DNA of 64,000 nt, from assembly GCA_026545765.1 (NCBI GenBank), contig CM048842.1, positions 68,982,371-69,046,370 of the forward strand, in the 5' to 3' direction. Below, in pieces: positions 1-12,957 of this stretch (position 1 is the stretch's first letter; each line of letters begins with the position of its first letter). The notes below the pieces were generated by a model. It saw only the letters and a program-made list of their open reading frames with translations. It was not told the origin of the DNA and ran no database searches. The translations under genes and the position numbers were made by a program. The stretch is from Plantago major. Taxonomy: Eukaryota > Streptophyta > Magnoliopsida > Lamiales > Plantaginaceae.

Positions 1-112
1 CTTTCCAGAATATGGCCCTTGGCTAGTAATTCTTCAACCTATCATCACAATTCCTCATGTTCTTTTGGGCTCATCCGATAGTGGGGTCGATTAGGGAGGG
101 TAGCCCATGGCA

Positions 113-823
113 CTAAATCAATATGGTGTTGAATGTCGCGTAGCGGAGGCAAGATAGAGGGCAGGGAGTCGGGAAATACATCCGTGAATTCCTGTAATAA
201 TGTCGAACTTCCTCCGGTGGACTAATAGAAGTGTCAGTGCTGATGGGGTGAGAAAGCAACACAAAGACGATGCCCGATTCTTCCATAGCAGCTTGAAAGG
301 GAACGTGGGGGAGGAGCGTAGTTGGAATAGGCAGTTGGATTGGGTGTGAATCAACGCCCTTCGGTTTATTTGGGACCGGCACAATCTTCTTGCCTCGGAA
401 TAAGAATGAGCAAGTATTTGTATGGCCATCGTGATAGACATTATTGTCGTATTGCCATGGGCGGCCGAGCAACAAGTGACAAGCATCCATAGGTACCACA
501 TCACAATATATAGAATCAGTATATGTGGGGCCCATCGAGAAAGATACTAAAACTCATTTAGAAACCGTGACATCCGTGCCTTGACTCAACCAGGAAAGTC
601 GATATGGTTTGGGGTGAGGTTCTGTGGTGAGACCGAGTTTAGAGACAGCCACCTCGGAGATAAAATTTTCACAGCTTCCAGCATCAATAATAAATGTGCA
701 AATTTTTTTATTGATGGTGTGGGTGGAATGAAAGAGATTGTGGCAAAGCCATTCTGTATCAGGAGCACGAGGTGCCAGGAATGCTCGGCGTAACATCAGG
801 AGGGGTCCAACATCACCGGCCAC
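113..823 (-). pseudogene. Protease region of the left-edge Ty3/gypsy element (fossil)
   Basis: Two overlapping minus-strand stretches carry retropepsin-like signatures. One is FIIDAGSCENFIS, the active-site loop region of plant gypsy proteases. The other is the downstream CHLLLGRPWQYD segment that typically ends the protease domain before reverse transcriptase. The family cuts the Gag-Pol polyprotein. This is part of a broken element. Confidence 0.75.
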
Positions 824-1842
824 ATATTCTTCGATGACTTCCTCATCGTAAGTAAGGTGGTCATAGATAGGCGCGGATTCATCATCGACAGCGTCGATAA
901 AAAGGCCACGAGTGTTGGAAGGCTGTTTACGACACTCGGCTTGTCTATGTCCAGGTTCACCGCAATTGAAACAACGTAAGCCACCCGTCCGTCCTTGAGG
1001 TTGTGTAGGGTAGCTACAGGCTGGAGGAGGATTAGGTTGGGTGTCGGGAACCCGAGAAGGTGGGGCAGCAGGTATAGCGCCACTGGTCGACCCCAGAGGT
1101 CGCGAAAATCGGCCGTCAGACGTTTCTCGGCGAAGCTACCAATATTTGGTGCACCTCGGCCACCGTTAAGGGGTCGAACATATTGAGCACGTCCTGCAAT
1201 TGGAGACGCAAGCCTCGATAAACCGAGAAACCAACTGGATAAGTGATTCATTGAGATCAATACAGGCGAGGAACTCATAGATTTTCGTGGAGTAATCATC
1301 AACCGAACGATGGCCTTGGCGGAGGTTCTGGAAGCATTGTACAGTTTATGCTCAAAGTTATATGGTAGAAACGCAGTCTTAATGTGTTTCGTGAATTTGG
1401 CCAAGCTGGATATCTTGTCTTTGCCATGGCGAAGACGGTTCTGTTTCAATTGTTGCCACCAGGCTTGTGCGCGACCACGCAAGCGGATTGTCACGACGTT
1501 CGTCCGGGACCTCCTTGAATTCCAGAATTTCGTCAATCTGGGAAAGCCAGTCGATGAATTCTTCAGGTTTAAGCGTACCATCGAATTAAGGAATCTCGAC
1601 CTTGAAACCGTGGTCCCAATGGTGGTTAGGCCGTGCCGGTGAATGAAACTGTGGGTTGCCGAAGGGGTTTTCTTCCGTGATTGTGACACGTCGTCTTGGC
1701 GGTGCAGATGGACAGATTCGTCCATACGCTGTGTTAACAGCTCAACCTGGCGCTGCAGGTCTTCGTTCTCATGTCGCAGCTCTGCGACATTGCCTCCGTT
1801 ATCTCCATCGTTGGCAGCTCTCCTTTGGTGGCGGGGCGGCAT
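796..1842 (-). pseudogene. Gag region of the left-edge Ty3/gypsy element (fossil)
   Basis: The open stretch begins with a basic N-terminus (MPPRHQRRAAND) followed by a heptad-like glutamine/leucine/glutamate segment typical of plant gypsy Gag starts. Farther on is the AWWQQL-type motif of the retrotransposon Gag core, around residue 127. Gag packages element RNA into virus-like particles in the cytoplasm. The ATG at 1842 is only about 30 bases from the LTR, as expected. The copy is broken. Confidence 0.7.
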
Positions 1843-1874
1843 GACTCAGGATCGAATGGAGGATGATACCACTC

Positions 1875-2202
1875 TGATGCAGCGTACGTAGCGGAACATA
1901 AAGGATGGAAACACAAAGATCGTTGATTCTATAGAATGCCAAAACTTGGTTGAAGAATTGAGAAAACTCTCGATATTATTAATCAAACATAAACTGTCTT
2001 CTAATAATAACCAGCCAAGTTCTTAAATAGAGAATTCCTAACCAACTAAAAGAAAAATACCAAATCCTAATTAACTAAGAAAACGGAAAATACCAAATCC
2101 TAATTAACTAAGAAAAATGAAATATAACAGAAAAATAATAAACTAAAATAAACGCAAAATTGTTTGGCAATCTTCTCTGTCAGCTTCTTTGTTTGGTCCA
2201 CA
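1875..2202 (-). repeat. 5' LTR of the left-edge Ty3/gypsy element
   Basis: On the minus strand the segment starts TGTGGACC and ends CTGCATCA, giving the usual TG...CA ends. The primer-site-like TGGTATCA follows at once. A TATA-like CTATTTAAG lies inside near 2020-2030. The far LTR is outside the window, so the boundaries come from sequence logic rather than from comparing two copies. Confidence 0.6.
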
Positions 2203-3570
2203 TCAGTTCTTTAGTTTATGTAAATGTTGTTTGTATTGTAATTATTAACATTTTTCTTATGTCCATGTAAACGTTTGATTGAGTATTAAGTTATTTTTAA
2301 TGTTTTAAAAGAATTTAATTATTAATTAAATTTACGTACGTAAAGAATTACAGAGTACTAAAGAAGTTCAAGGCATTTAACATGGCTGGTGCAAACTCAT
2401 TTGTTTATCTCATTTTTAATTCTGCTAAACAATTATTTATATATATTTTCACCCAACTAATTTTCTTATAGTAACTTATATTAACAACCTTAAATTAATC
2501 AAACAACATTAAAATATATCAAATAAACTTCAAAAACATAAAACACGTCAATTATTTATGTCACACACACTACATACATATATCAGTTATTTAATTTTAT
2601 AATTAAGTCAATCACAAATACAATTTTGTTTGACACACATATAACATGGGTTACTACTCCTATAATTAACTTAGATTTTTCTTTAATCACATTTTAACTC
2701 AATATATTACTAAAGAGTTAAAAATGTAACGATCTGGGCACTGTCTTGAAGAAGAGAGTATAGGTGAAATAGATATGTATGTGAAGATGCGGACTACCTG
2801 CACGGTGCACCTGAACAGAATGACCCTATGAAACTTAATTGTTCTCTGAGATTGAGTTTGGCCTTTCATGCGCAGCTTAGATAGAAGGTGAAGAAGGCCT
2901 CTGTCACTTAATGTTTTAGAGTACAAACTCTTTGCATGCATTTATGAAACACCTCTAGCTCCCGGTTGAGAGATCCACCCCTAAAATGGGTTCGATTATA
3001 GTAAATGTGATTAGTTGGTGATACGGGAAATTTTATTTCAAACCACGGAGCTGATCATTTACACCTTTGCAAACTCCTCTATCTAAGATCTTCCACGTGA
3101 GTTGAAGAATGCGACTGTTGTGATTAGTTATTGTGTCAATTTAAAATTTGAGATAATCTTAAGACAGATAGGTCATTTGATTTGGAACACATTAATCTGC
3201 TCAACTAACATACATTTTGGAAAGATATTGTGCCAATAAATTCTATATATCACAAGTATTCTTCAAACTCAACCATTGGATATTTGCTGATCTTCATAGA
3301 TCGAGTCTGTGATTTAAATTGTCACGAGGAAACTCACAACACATTAAAACAAGAATAACTAATTAAGGCTGTGACAATATCATATGTAGTTGTGATTTTT
3401 TATGTTGTTTGGAGATCTTAATTTGACCACTTAAGATATATGCATAATTGCATATACACTAGTTATATGGTGTTAATTAATTCGTGTAATTAATAATATT
3501 GCGACATGTTATTTTATTTCTCATTACATTTTTCTAAAGCGGTGATCATCTTTTGCAACAAATTAGAAAG

Positions 3571-3573
<3 letters not shown>
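2203..3573. other. AT-rich intergenic DNA, no gene seen
   Basis: I see no coding region with codon structure, no family match and no clear element ends here. The short open frames are scattered and unlike any protein I know. Confidence 0.5.
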
Positions 3574-3601
<28 letters not shown>

Positions 3602-4418
3602 GCACTTCAACCTTTTTTCACGTTTTTGAACTTACACTAAAACCTTTTTTTTTTTTTTCCATTCGACACCAAAACCTTTCAAAAATTTTCGCTGTAACAC
3701 CAAACTTTGACGGTGTTAATTGTTCCGTTAGTAGTCGTGTAAAACACGCGCTGAGCAAGGTTAAAAGTGATAAATATGACTTTTAAACATCCACACAACA
3801 CAAATTTAACACTAATTAACCTCATTCTTCTTGTAATCAACCTTCTATTCTTCTTCTTCCTTCTCAAGGGTTTTTTATTTCCTTTCTTCTTCTTCCTTCT
3901 CAATCTTGACAATTCTCAACAAGCTCATTTTCTCCAAATCCTTCTCTCTTCCGATCTATACACAATTCCTGATTACCCCCCTCAAATACAATCCAGATTC
4001 CAAAACCCTTTTGCACACCAACTGTTTGATATAATGGAAGCTCAGAGATTGCCTCCACTAATGATGGATGGCTTTCAGCAAAAGCCCCCAAAAGAAGTAG
4101 ACCATGATATCACGAATGACGTTTCACCATTTCAAATCGGAATTGAGGGAATTTGATTTACTCCGATTTGATGAAGGAATTGTGAAGAAGGGGTTGAAGA
4201 ATTGGAGGTGATTGAGTTACTGGAGGAAAAATCAGAGGAAATGGAGGGAATAGGTCATGCAATTTGTCTATTTTACCCTCACCGACGGAAGTTTTTTAAC
4301 GCCATCCAACCTTTGTGTCACAACGAATTTTTTTGAAAGGTTTTGGTGTCGAATGAAAAAAAAAAGGTTTTAGTGTAATTTCAAAAATGTGAAAAAGGTT
4401 TAAGTGCAATTTTTTTTC
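3574..4418. mobile_element. Non-autonomous DNA transposon with long terminal inverted repeats (MULE-like candidate)
   Basis: The left end (T-run, then TTGCACTTCAACC, later ACACTAAAACC, CATTCGACACCAAAACC) is matched in reverse by the right end (GGTTTTGGTGTCGAATG, GGTTTTAGTGTAA, GGTTTAAGTGCAA, then a T-run). The match runs at least 110 bases from each end. It continues more weakly inward, to the GACGGTGTTAA / GGCGTTAAA pair near 3710 and 4300. There is no transposase. The inside has one open plus-strand stretch (3767-4156) of unknown nature, possibly captured or chance sequence. I found no clear target duplication, so the superfamily is an inference from long inverted repeats. Confidence 0.65.
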
Positions 4419-6110
4419 CTCTCACGACACGTGATGTCGGAGGATGGTGGTGCATTTAGGTCACGTGAATGAACTTAGTTTATTGTCAAACGGGCCCACT
4501 GGAGACGGGAGCCCGGACATCCTGAGGGTTGGTCCCTATGGTGGGTCTCCCTCAACGGGGTTTAGCTCTCTAGATAGTGCCTTAACCAAGAGACCGATGA
4601 ACGGGCACCGGAGGTCGAATCACTTCAAATTCTAGCCCATTCTCTCATATTTTGGCATCCCCTGTTTGGAGACAGGAGGACGGCCCTGTCCTAGCTCAAA
4701 GGTTGGTCTTCAATACAAGGAAATGTCGTAACGTGTTAAATCGTGTTATTCCGCTAGTCCTTAGATGAGAATTATTTGTACATATCAAGTTGATTTTCAC
4801 TAGAATCTTATGTTTCCAGATACGTGGCCAAGTCAATTGAGAATTGTTATACGGAAAAGATTACACACAATCCTATCTACAAATCCATCATATAGAAAAT
4901 TGACGCTAAGAATGTGTACCAAAAAGATCCTCAACGCAATTTTATCATTTTATTTGTATACAACATATACAATGATCTGACAACTTTTTTTTTATCGACT
5001 AGGAAGTCTAGGATACAATTTGTTTACTAATACTTATATCATTAATTAGTCTCCCATTTCTAGTTTCCATGTAAAAGAAAATAAGATATCAAACTTTCAG
5101 AAAAGATATAGATTAACCATATCCAATCCAAATGTCATACCCAGAAGTAGGAAGATTCATATAACCGATCGAACACGTAAATGTTTAATCATGGATTTCA
5201 CCCCTCATGGTAAGCATTGAGCTAGTTTAATTGTAGGTCCACTGCTACAGTTGAGTTGAGTGAGATCAACAATATCATCCTTAATTCCTTATAATCTCAT
5301 TAACCGCTGAACGCATGAGATGTTGGATAATCTGCGAATTGAGGTTTGTGAAGTAGTTGTAATAGTTTAGCAACTAACTCTAAATTATTCTTTCCACTGA
5401 ACAAGTTAAGGTATTCTAATTTTTTATTTAAGTTGCTAAATGGGTGGAATCTAAATGCAAAACGTAAGATGTTTCTTGACTCGGTATACATTCTTATAAT
5501 GTATGGTTACGAAGCATTTAACATTGGTAAAATGGACCCAGCCTTTCCATCCTTAAATGCTCGATTAGGTTCAGGTTTTTAACATTTTTTACAATTTTGT
5601 GAACCGGACTTAAACGTATGAGGTATGACACTTCAAAATGAACTATGGGATGTCTAATTTTGTAGTGGGTAGGAGTTTTTAACAATTCACCTGCTTATGT
5701 GAAACTAGCATTTCCTTAAATTTGGAGCTTCATAATACTTGGAAGTTGAAAGACGAGAAATGTCAAGTAGGACGTGAAGTGAACCAATTGGTACCGGTCC
5801 AGAACCTAACACAAATTAGAAAACCGGCCGTAATGGGTTGGACCAGGGAGTTGAAATTGTCCGGTCCGATCCGATCCACCAACTTGGGTGCAAACAAAAA
5901 CGGATACCAAAATAGAAATACGGGGAAGAGTACACTTGTATGTAGGTTCAACAATTTTCAAATCACTCTGAAAACCAAAATTCAATATCATTACAAGACA
6001 GAAAAACACTAAGTTCAGTTTCAACTCCATGCCAATATTCCCAAGCAAAGTTTTATGCATAAGCACCAACACATAAGATAATGAGCAATCCCAGATGCCT
6101 ACATGATTGA
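4419..6110. other. Intergenic DNA and 3' flank of the TAF15-like gene
   Basis: No gene is recognised. The part next to 6110 should include the 3' untranslated region of the minus-strand TAF15-like gene; I did not find an unambiguous poly(A) signal. Around 5790-5890 there is a GC-rich tract with GGTCCGATCCGATCC-type words resembling the subterminal regions of plant hAT elements, too degraded to delimit. Confidence 0.45.
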
Positions 6111-9100
6111 TCAGTTGCGGTATCTGCCCCGATCTCTATCCCGTTCACGGTCTCGGCCATAATCTCTGTCTCTATCATAGTCATGGCTTCGATCTCTCTC
6201 TCTTTGCCTGTCCCAATCTCTACTACTGCGATGTCGGTCCCTCTCCCTATCATCACGCTCTCTACCCCTGTCTCTGTCCTTGCTTCTTTCTCTTCTGTCC
6301 CTTTCCGCACCTGTCAATATCAAGGATAAACGTTCAATCACTTGATAATATAGCTTATCTTTTATGCAGAAATCTAAAGAAACAGTTATTAGATATTTAG
6401 CTTCTCAATAATCCATAATCAGAAAACTAAGAATAGTATTCAATGCAGACATAGCCATCATGGGTATAATTTGTGTTGGAAAAACAAGTTTCGTGTCCAA
6501 TGAACTATTTCAAACCATTGTAAAGCTGAAGCAATATGAAAACTAATTTGAGTTAGGCACGTTGCTTCTTAAGTTCTGTCTGTAAAATAAATCGAAAAGC
6601 ATCTAGTGAGGAGTGGCACATATTAATAAATATATAAAAGGTTTTGGTGAAACAGAAAGATGAAAACATGGCACAGACAGATATCAATCATCAACATCAT
6701 TTGTGCATCAAGATGCAGCTATTAAGATCCCAAACATAGTCAACATAGACGAATGAGGACCAAGTAGAACTTAGAAGTTTAAATAACTACCAGTTGGAAA
6801 GATCAATTAAACGTGTAAATAGCCACCACAGGAAATATCAATGCACAGAAGACAACATATCTGATGCATCAAAGCCAGCAACTTAGTTCGCAAGAGATAC
6901 TAACATGAATCAATGATTGTCATTATCATGCACTCCACTAAACTGTACCAAGTAATATCCACGACACAAGAGGTTTCAGGCAACATGCAACCAAGTTCAA
7001 CAACGAAACTCGTTCATTGGAACATAGAATCTTAAATATTGACACTTGTATTGTATTCCCGGTCCAGAGGGATAACAAGGCTTAGCTGTATTTTTTACAC
7101 TGATAACCTCACGGATAACTGACATTCGAGAAGTATCATAGACAAGGCTCCCTCACATGAAGTAAACAAGGAGCTTACTAGATTCGCGATCAAAGCTAGT
7201 TAATTGTCTAAACATAATGCATGTGCATTTAATTAGCATCACTGAACAATAGAAAATCTCACTTGAACAATATACATATAGCCTAAACTCCAAAGTAACA
7301 GCATACCTATTTCCTCAACCTCCCATCCTGCACGTCCAACACCAGGAACTGCCTGTGCCACATCAGCTTGCTGAGTTCTCGCCCGGAACTTTTTCTTAAG
7401 ATTGCCAAACTCATCATACATTTCACCATCATCCTGAAATCATATAAAGAACAATATTTAGAGCTTGGTTTAACATAAGAACCATACTCAGAGAAATGTG
7501 AAATTACTTCTTCAGCCTCTCGCCGGCGGCGTCTCGTCTCCTCTATTTCTTCCTCGTCAAGTTCCTTGTAGCCTCCGCCACGTCCTCCTCTGAGCAGTCC
7601 CAAAAGAACAAAGATCAATAATATGCAAACTATAGGCATAATGCAACCCCGATCCAAGAAAAGGAAAAAGAAAAGAGAGAGAGAACGAGAAACAACTAAA
7701 TTGGGGGGGGGGGGGGGGGGACTAACTAATAGCAATCTATATAATGTCTTTGTACTTTTCCGGAGAAAAGTTGCCATAAGACATGGGAACTATACTGAGC
7801 ACAGAGAACGCCTGAGAAGTTTTATTCAGCTAAGAGGAAAAAAAAAACTCATTTCTCAATAATAAAAATGTCATTATAATTCTGGATTAATAAATAGTAC
7901 ATCTGTTGAGGAGTCTAGAGATAAAAGTACCATATCAGTACGACAGTACCTCACTCCTCCCTCATTATGCCCAGGTTTATTGGTATTGCAGATGTTGCAT
8001 TTCATACGCTTTGCCCAATTAATGTTCCCACACCTGATCCAACAAGTCAATGAAATGTAAAAACCTGAACGAGTTGCCAATAATTTTAAGTAGGATAGAG
8101 TACAAAGCAAGATAACTTATGATGTTAAATAACAGAGAAAGAGGGCCATAGATGCTAAGCACCAACATCAGTAAACATATTACAATGTAATTTGATCATC
8201 GCACACCAAAAAAGAGAAGGCAACAGTTTTAGGCACAAAAAAGAAAAAAGACATTAAAAAACCCTGGTAAGGATGGAAAATATAAAGCTAATATAATCTT
8301 CACTAAAATAAATCTAAAGAAAATATTCCACTCTTTTTTGAATATTCATGGGATATGAAAGTAAAAAGTGACGAGACATATGCATCAATAAAAAAGTTTG
8401 GAGAGAATAATTTTACTGCCACTGATAAAAATACATTCATATTGAAAGGTACATCAATAGTCAGCTCCCATTTTCTTCCAAGGGATACAAGCACAATTGA
8501 TGACTAGTTGAACTAACTCCTAAAAAATGGATGCAGAAAGAACATATACTTACATTGGACAAGGCCAATCATTCGGGCCAAAAAGACCCCCTCCAGCAGC
8601 AGCAGCCGCTCCACGACCATGCCCTGACTCAGGGTCACCACGGCCCTTTCCTCGACCACCGCCGGCACCACCACCACCAGCGGATCCAGCTGGACGTGCA
8701 GTCCCACAACGGTTGCACTGACCTCGGAAAGCAAAGTTCACATTGCCACAACTGATTCACCAAAGAAATATAAGTACAGAACCACTTTTTGGTAAAGGGC
8801 AAACTTTTTTGAAAGGACGAGAACAAGAAAGAGCAGCTCACCAATGATCACATCACAGACCTTGTATTCGGACATTGCCAATCTCCCTCTTGTTGCCATG
8901 GTTTCCCAGAAGCATCTCCCCGACCTCTGCCTCTTCCAACTCCTCCATTTACATCAGCAGCTCCTTCTTCTATTCCATCGACTGGAACATTGATAACTTG
9001 CTCTATAACATTACTCACAGTGTCATCTTTATTCTTTGACTCAGCCATAAAGACTCCGATTGTGGCACCATGAAAGTCTTTGTTGTTAAACCATTCAACA

Positions 9101-10780
9101 GCAGCTAATGCAGCATGTGGATCCTCATAGGTGACTGTGGCATCTCCTTTAGGTTCATTCGTCGCCTTATCACGGTATATCCATATCTTGGGACGTCCAC
9201 TACGTTTGTCTTTCTGTTTAGCAGAAGTAAACTTCAGCATAGAAGTCCCAACTAAATGAAGATGCACATTATCGTAAATTCTATGCATTGGCCATGGGAC
9301 GGAGGAAGTAATATCTTAAAATGAGCAAAACATTTAAGAGTTAAGAGAGAGAATCTTAACAACTTCATGGTCAGAAATAAAAAAAAGCTAAAAGACATTT
9401 TCAGAAAAATAATTCCACTACCCATAAAACCCAGCAAAAGTGATGCACTCTGTCCACTGCATTAAGAATATAGGAGTAGGATAGTCAAGAGTATGATTAA
9501 ACACGGATGCCCTCAGGCCATTATTAACTACCATTAATTTATAGTAGTATAGCAACAGAATCAGGTGGAGAACCGCATGAGAAATTGATTAGGCAATTCT
9601 AAAATTTGGCCGTTCGATGTAGGAAAGATCAGATGTTGCCATGTCCTCGAAATTCAGCTTCATCCATGATGATCTATTTCTTTCTCCACAACACCTTTTT
9701 TTTCTCCCTTACCATTGCACCCCTTCCATATTTCCATTCTAGCTTTCTGCATTGCAATTTTTTGGACTTTGGAGTACAATATTCCGCTCTATTTATCTTC
9801 TTTCCCCAGACTCCATATAGGGTTTTTTAAGCATGAAGCTAAAGAAGTGAAGAAATTGCTGTTTTGATGTCACTATCAGAGTTTCTTCTCTTACTACTAC
9901 CTTCAAAATCAAAATTTCCAGTCATTAACCTTCATTTTCACAATCATAGATGTATGAAAACAAAATCCTTGATCAATCTCCTCACTTTTCTGATAATTTT
10001 CATTAGATATGTGGTGGGCGCCTTATTTTGTCTTCTTTTCTTCTGTCTCAAACCTCTTTTTATGATAATTGATATATGCCATCAAGGATGAGAATGAAGA
10101 TGGCGTGGGAAAGGAGTCGGCTGAAAGGTAATGAAAACATTTGGAGCTGGTGGATAAATAGGAAGGACAATGCTAACACCCCACTGCTACAAATTCAAAT
10201 TTTTTGGTAAGAGTGTTTGCTGACTTCCAGTGTAAACTATCCAACTGCATTGCCCTCAATCAATATGGAAGCTTAATGAAAGAAATCACTCCCTGAACCA
10301 ACACATACATGAATATTTTGAGTCAGTGTTGGTAACAGCTTATATAACTGGAGAACATGGCATTGTTCTGTACGTAGTTGCTATAAAACAAAGTGTATAT
10401 AACTTTCCCCAAATTACTTGCTACAAAGTGTATTCCTTAAAATTATGCGCAGCAAGTGTCTTTGACGAAAGAAACAAGACAATCAATTTATCTAAATATT
10501 GAATGATAAACACAACGCACAACACGTGCAGCTATATACTCTATGCAAGCAATAAATGCTAGTATAAGATAAAGCTCAACACGCGTAGCGTGTACGTAAC
10601 CTCACGTATGTGATAAAAGCAAAAAAAGCATGTTTTGACTAAAACTTGCAAGGAAAGCCAGACCTTTAGCAAGCCAATGGTACCAAAGTGATCGGCCAAC
10701 ATATTCTCATCGGTTCCGAAAGGCAAGTTACAGACGTAAACAGACCCATTGGTGGGGGCTCCAGCTCCATAGCTAGCCAT
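6111..10780 (-). CDS. TAF15: TAF15-like RNA-binding protein: RRM plus two RanBP2-type zinc fingers (TBP-associated factor 15)
   Basis: Seven coding exons are read on the minus strand: 10664-10780, 8861-9213, 8554-8751, 7950-8033, 7508-7589, 7307-7433 and 6111-6310. All introns are GT...AG and the phases agree, giving 386 residues, close to the roughly 370 of Arabidopsis TAF15. Residues 12-88 form an RRM (RNP2 VYVCNLP at 14-20, RNP1 near 61-68). An RG-rich stretch is followed by two RanBP2-type zinc fingers, with cysteines at 153/158/169/172 and 221/224/235/238. Next comes an acidic KELDEEE helix, the DEFGNLKKKFR segment, and a C-terminal Arg-Asp-rich tail (321-386) ending GRYRN. By homology to the FET/TAF15 family, it should bind RNA in the nucleus and act with TFIID, splicing or stress granules. 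The ATG at 10780 opens the conserved N-terminus just before the RRM. Intron 1 (about 1.45 kb) is the longest. I see no lesion; it looks functional. Confidence 0.95.
7703..7720. repeat. 18-base G homopolymer inside a TAF15 intron
   Basis: An uninterrupted run of 18 G on the plus strand (C on the gene's strand) lies in the intron between exons 4 and 5, about 115 bases before the exon 5 acceptor. A GA-rich tract is next to it. It is probably length-variable. Confidence 0.9.
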
Positions 10781-11270
10781 TGTGCTCCAATATCATGAAG
10801 CTGAGCACAAGGAACGAAGTTTAAGCTCCGTATCACCCTCCTGCAATCTTTACAAGACACGACGAGAAATTTCATATAACTTCCGGCAACCATTATAGGG
10901 CACAAATTACAAATCTACCAATGAACAGTAAAAGTATTGGGAGTACCTAAACACAACACATCGATTCATATCCAACAGAATCAAACGAAAATTGCATTCC
11001 GGTTGAACATTTTAGCATGAGACAAATACGATTGAAATTTGAAGAAGCAAAATACCAATTGAATTAAGCTTAAATTTTTACAATAAGAGTTATGCTAGTT
11101 TCTTCAGCGGTAGTGGAAGAAGAGATGAAACGATAGAGGGAAAAAGGAGTGAGAAATACAAACCTAATTTAGCCGGTTTTGTTGCTCCGCCGTGAATGAG
11201 GGAGGAGATGTGTGTTTTGGTGGTGGCTGCAAAAGGTAATGAAGAAGAAGATCCAGTTCAGAACATCCAA
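10781..11270 (-). other. 5' untranslated region of the TAF15-like gene, probably with one intron
   Basis: Upstream of the ATG, a good donor (AAATTAG|GTTTGT, exon edge at 11164) and a good acceptor (GATTGCAG|GAGGG, exon edge at 10840) suggest a leader intron of about 320 bases. The transcription start probably lies near 11220-11270. This is inferred from splice signals only; no TATA box is obvious. Confidence 0.5.
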
Positions 11271-11377
11271 TTGCAAATAGTAGTAGCTAAGGGTTTACTG
11301 TCACCCGGTCCACTATATAACCGGGGTAATGTACATTGTCCGAACTAGGTTATGTAGAATTAAAACCTTTAGTTTTT

Positions 11378-11472
11378 TATTTTATTTTTAACTGGTATGG
11401 CGTATGTTTTTTACATCCACAAGGCTCGAACCTGAGACCTTGCTTAAGTGTACTCAAACCCCTTACCACTTG
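11378..11472 (-). mobile_element. SINE-like tRNA-derived fragment
   Basis: On the minus strand the segment starts AAGTGGTAAGGGG, resembling an RNA polymerase III A box. It then carries GGTCTCAGGTTCGAGCC, a very good B box, about 40 bases later. This spacing and wording are typical of plant tRNA-derived SINE heads. The body is short and degenerate and ends in A-rich sequence. I could not find target duplications. Confidence 0.5.
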
Positions 11473-12957
11473 ATGATATTAAAATCTTGAGTTAAGTAAA
11501 AGAAGTTTAGGTGTTTTTAACCCGGTTTTCTGAACTTTAGTTGTTGGCTAAACAACATCTGATGAATAACTATAGCAGAAAATTGAACCAGACCGGCTTC
11601 TAAGATCTATCTGACCGTTTTATTAATGAAATATTATGTTTTTATATTTTATCATTTAATTTAATGTTTTTGTTTTATTTTACTTTTTTTAATTTTTTAC
11701 CATTAGGTGTTATTTTAGTTTTTTTTTTTACATAGGTGATTCAGTTCAGAACATACATTGAGTACATAACTGATACAACAACAATCATGTTAACACTAAA
11801 TTTTTTTATTTTCTTGTGTTTTAATGTTATATGTTCTGGACAAACACAAGTTAATTAATAGACCACTGAACCAAAGTATTGCACTTCATATGGATTAATC
11901 TGCATGAATTCAATTGAGCATAATAAATTGATCCAGATACCTACCACATTGCAATACTAAGACAACATTGCAATACTAAGACAATTGAGTAGATACTAAC
12001 GCCTAATGTCACGTACCGTTGTTTTCTAAGGAGCTTGTCGGCAGGGCGGGTACGAGATTCATGGAAACTCTCTAAAAGACTTGGGTCAATAATGCAATTG
12101 TATAAAGATTGGATCTAGCATGTAAATAAAAACAATATAGAAAGTTGTAGGAAGACTCTTTGTTGTAATAATAAAATAAAGTGGAAGGATCTAGATGATG
12201 GAATGACCGATAAGTTCAATTTCCAACGTTAGATCAAGTCGATTTCCATCATACGCTGAGGAGGTGGTTGTGTATATAGAGTAGTAAGAAGTTCAGTTGT
12301 GAGCATCAAGAGCTGGTGAGGAAACATGTCAAAGCGAAAAACTAAATTATTGCAGAAATACAAAAGCTTTATTGCCATTCTCATGTGTGCACACACTTAG
12401 TCACTTTTGGGCAAGGCTAATAGACCGGGGCTACCCAGTCAAAGTGTCGCACGGGTTCAAGCATTTTCAAGAAGTAAACTTTCATCATGTGACACAGATA
12501 AGTCGAAACACTTTATTCCATCCCACTTTAAATTGCACCAACTTTACAATAAGATAGAGGGTTTCGACAATGTACAAAGTTTTTGTTGGAATAGCAAAAT
12601 TTTACCCAGATTTGGGAACACATATGAGTTCATTTTTTAATCGACTCTTAATTAACCTTTAACGTAGACATTAGTCACATGACCAAAATTTCTCCTCAGA
12701 TGAATAATTATGTTTAATAAACATTCAAAAAAGGGGACAAGAAAGACTAGTAAAGTTTCTACTCACTGAGAGACCATCTCCTCTAAATGCACGATACTGA
12801 ATCAGTATTTTGGAAATCTTAATTCTTAAAACTACTACATTCCTTTTCTAATCCTTCACTATTATAGTATTTTGGAGAATATGGATTCTGAAACAAAACA
12901 CGTCGACTTCAACTGGAAGATTTTCCTTTCTCAACTTCTCCTTTCATCAGTTTCATG
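11473..12957. other. Intergenic DNA, no gene seen
   Basis: There are no protein families or element ends I can support. A short direct duplication (ACATTGCAATACTAAGACA) occurs near 11951-11985. The left end of the hAT element whose transposase starts at 13642 should lie here or just to the right, but I could not identify it. Confidence 0.4.

Larger units (their letters stand above)
1..2202 (-). mobile_element. Ty3/gypsy LTR retrotransposon, 5' portion, broken, truncated by window edge
   Basis: Read on the minus strand, the order is LTR (1875-2202), a very short leader, a gag-like region (796-1842), then an aspartic protease region (113-823). The rest of pol must lie beyond the left edge. A stretch matching the start of a methionine-initiator-type primer site (TGGTATCA) lies at about 1862-1869, next to the LTR end. 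The element is broken in several places. The order LTR-gag-protease and the protein similarities support Ty3/gypsy; I did not assign a lineage. Age cannot be judged because only one LTR is in view. Confidence 0.8.

Noticed and set aside
3767-4156. Small plus-strand gene
   Set aside because: It lies within the inverted-repeat element, partly low-complexity, and has no recognised domain.
4440-4640. tRNA-like or SINE segment
   Set aside because: The B-box-like GGTCGAATC is poor and no A box is at the proper distance.
6107-6400. Plus-strand frame rich in Cys/His/Tyr
   Set aside because: It is the antisense of the Arg-Asp-rich last exon of TAF15.
9606-10091. Hydrophobic plus-strand frames
   Set aside because: They lie in the first TAF15 intron and are T-rich chance frames with no family match.
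12030-12060. GCAGGGCGGGTACGAG as a hAT left terminus
   Set aside because: The start fits CAGGG loosely, but no inverted partner occurs near the proposed right end.
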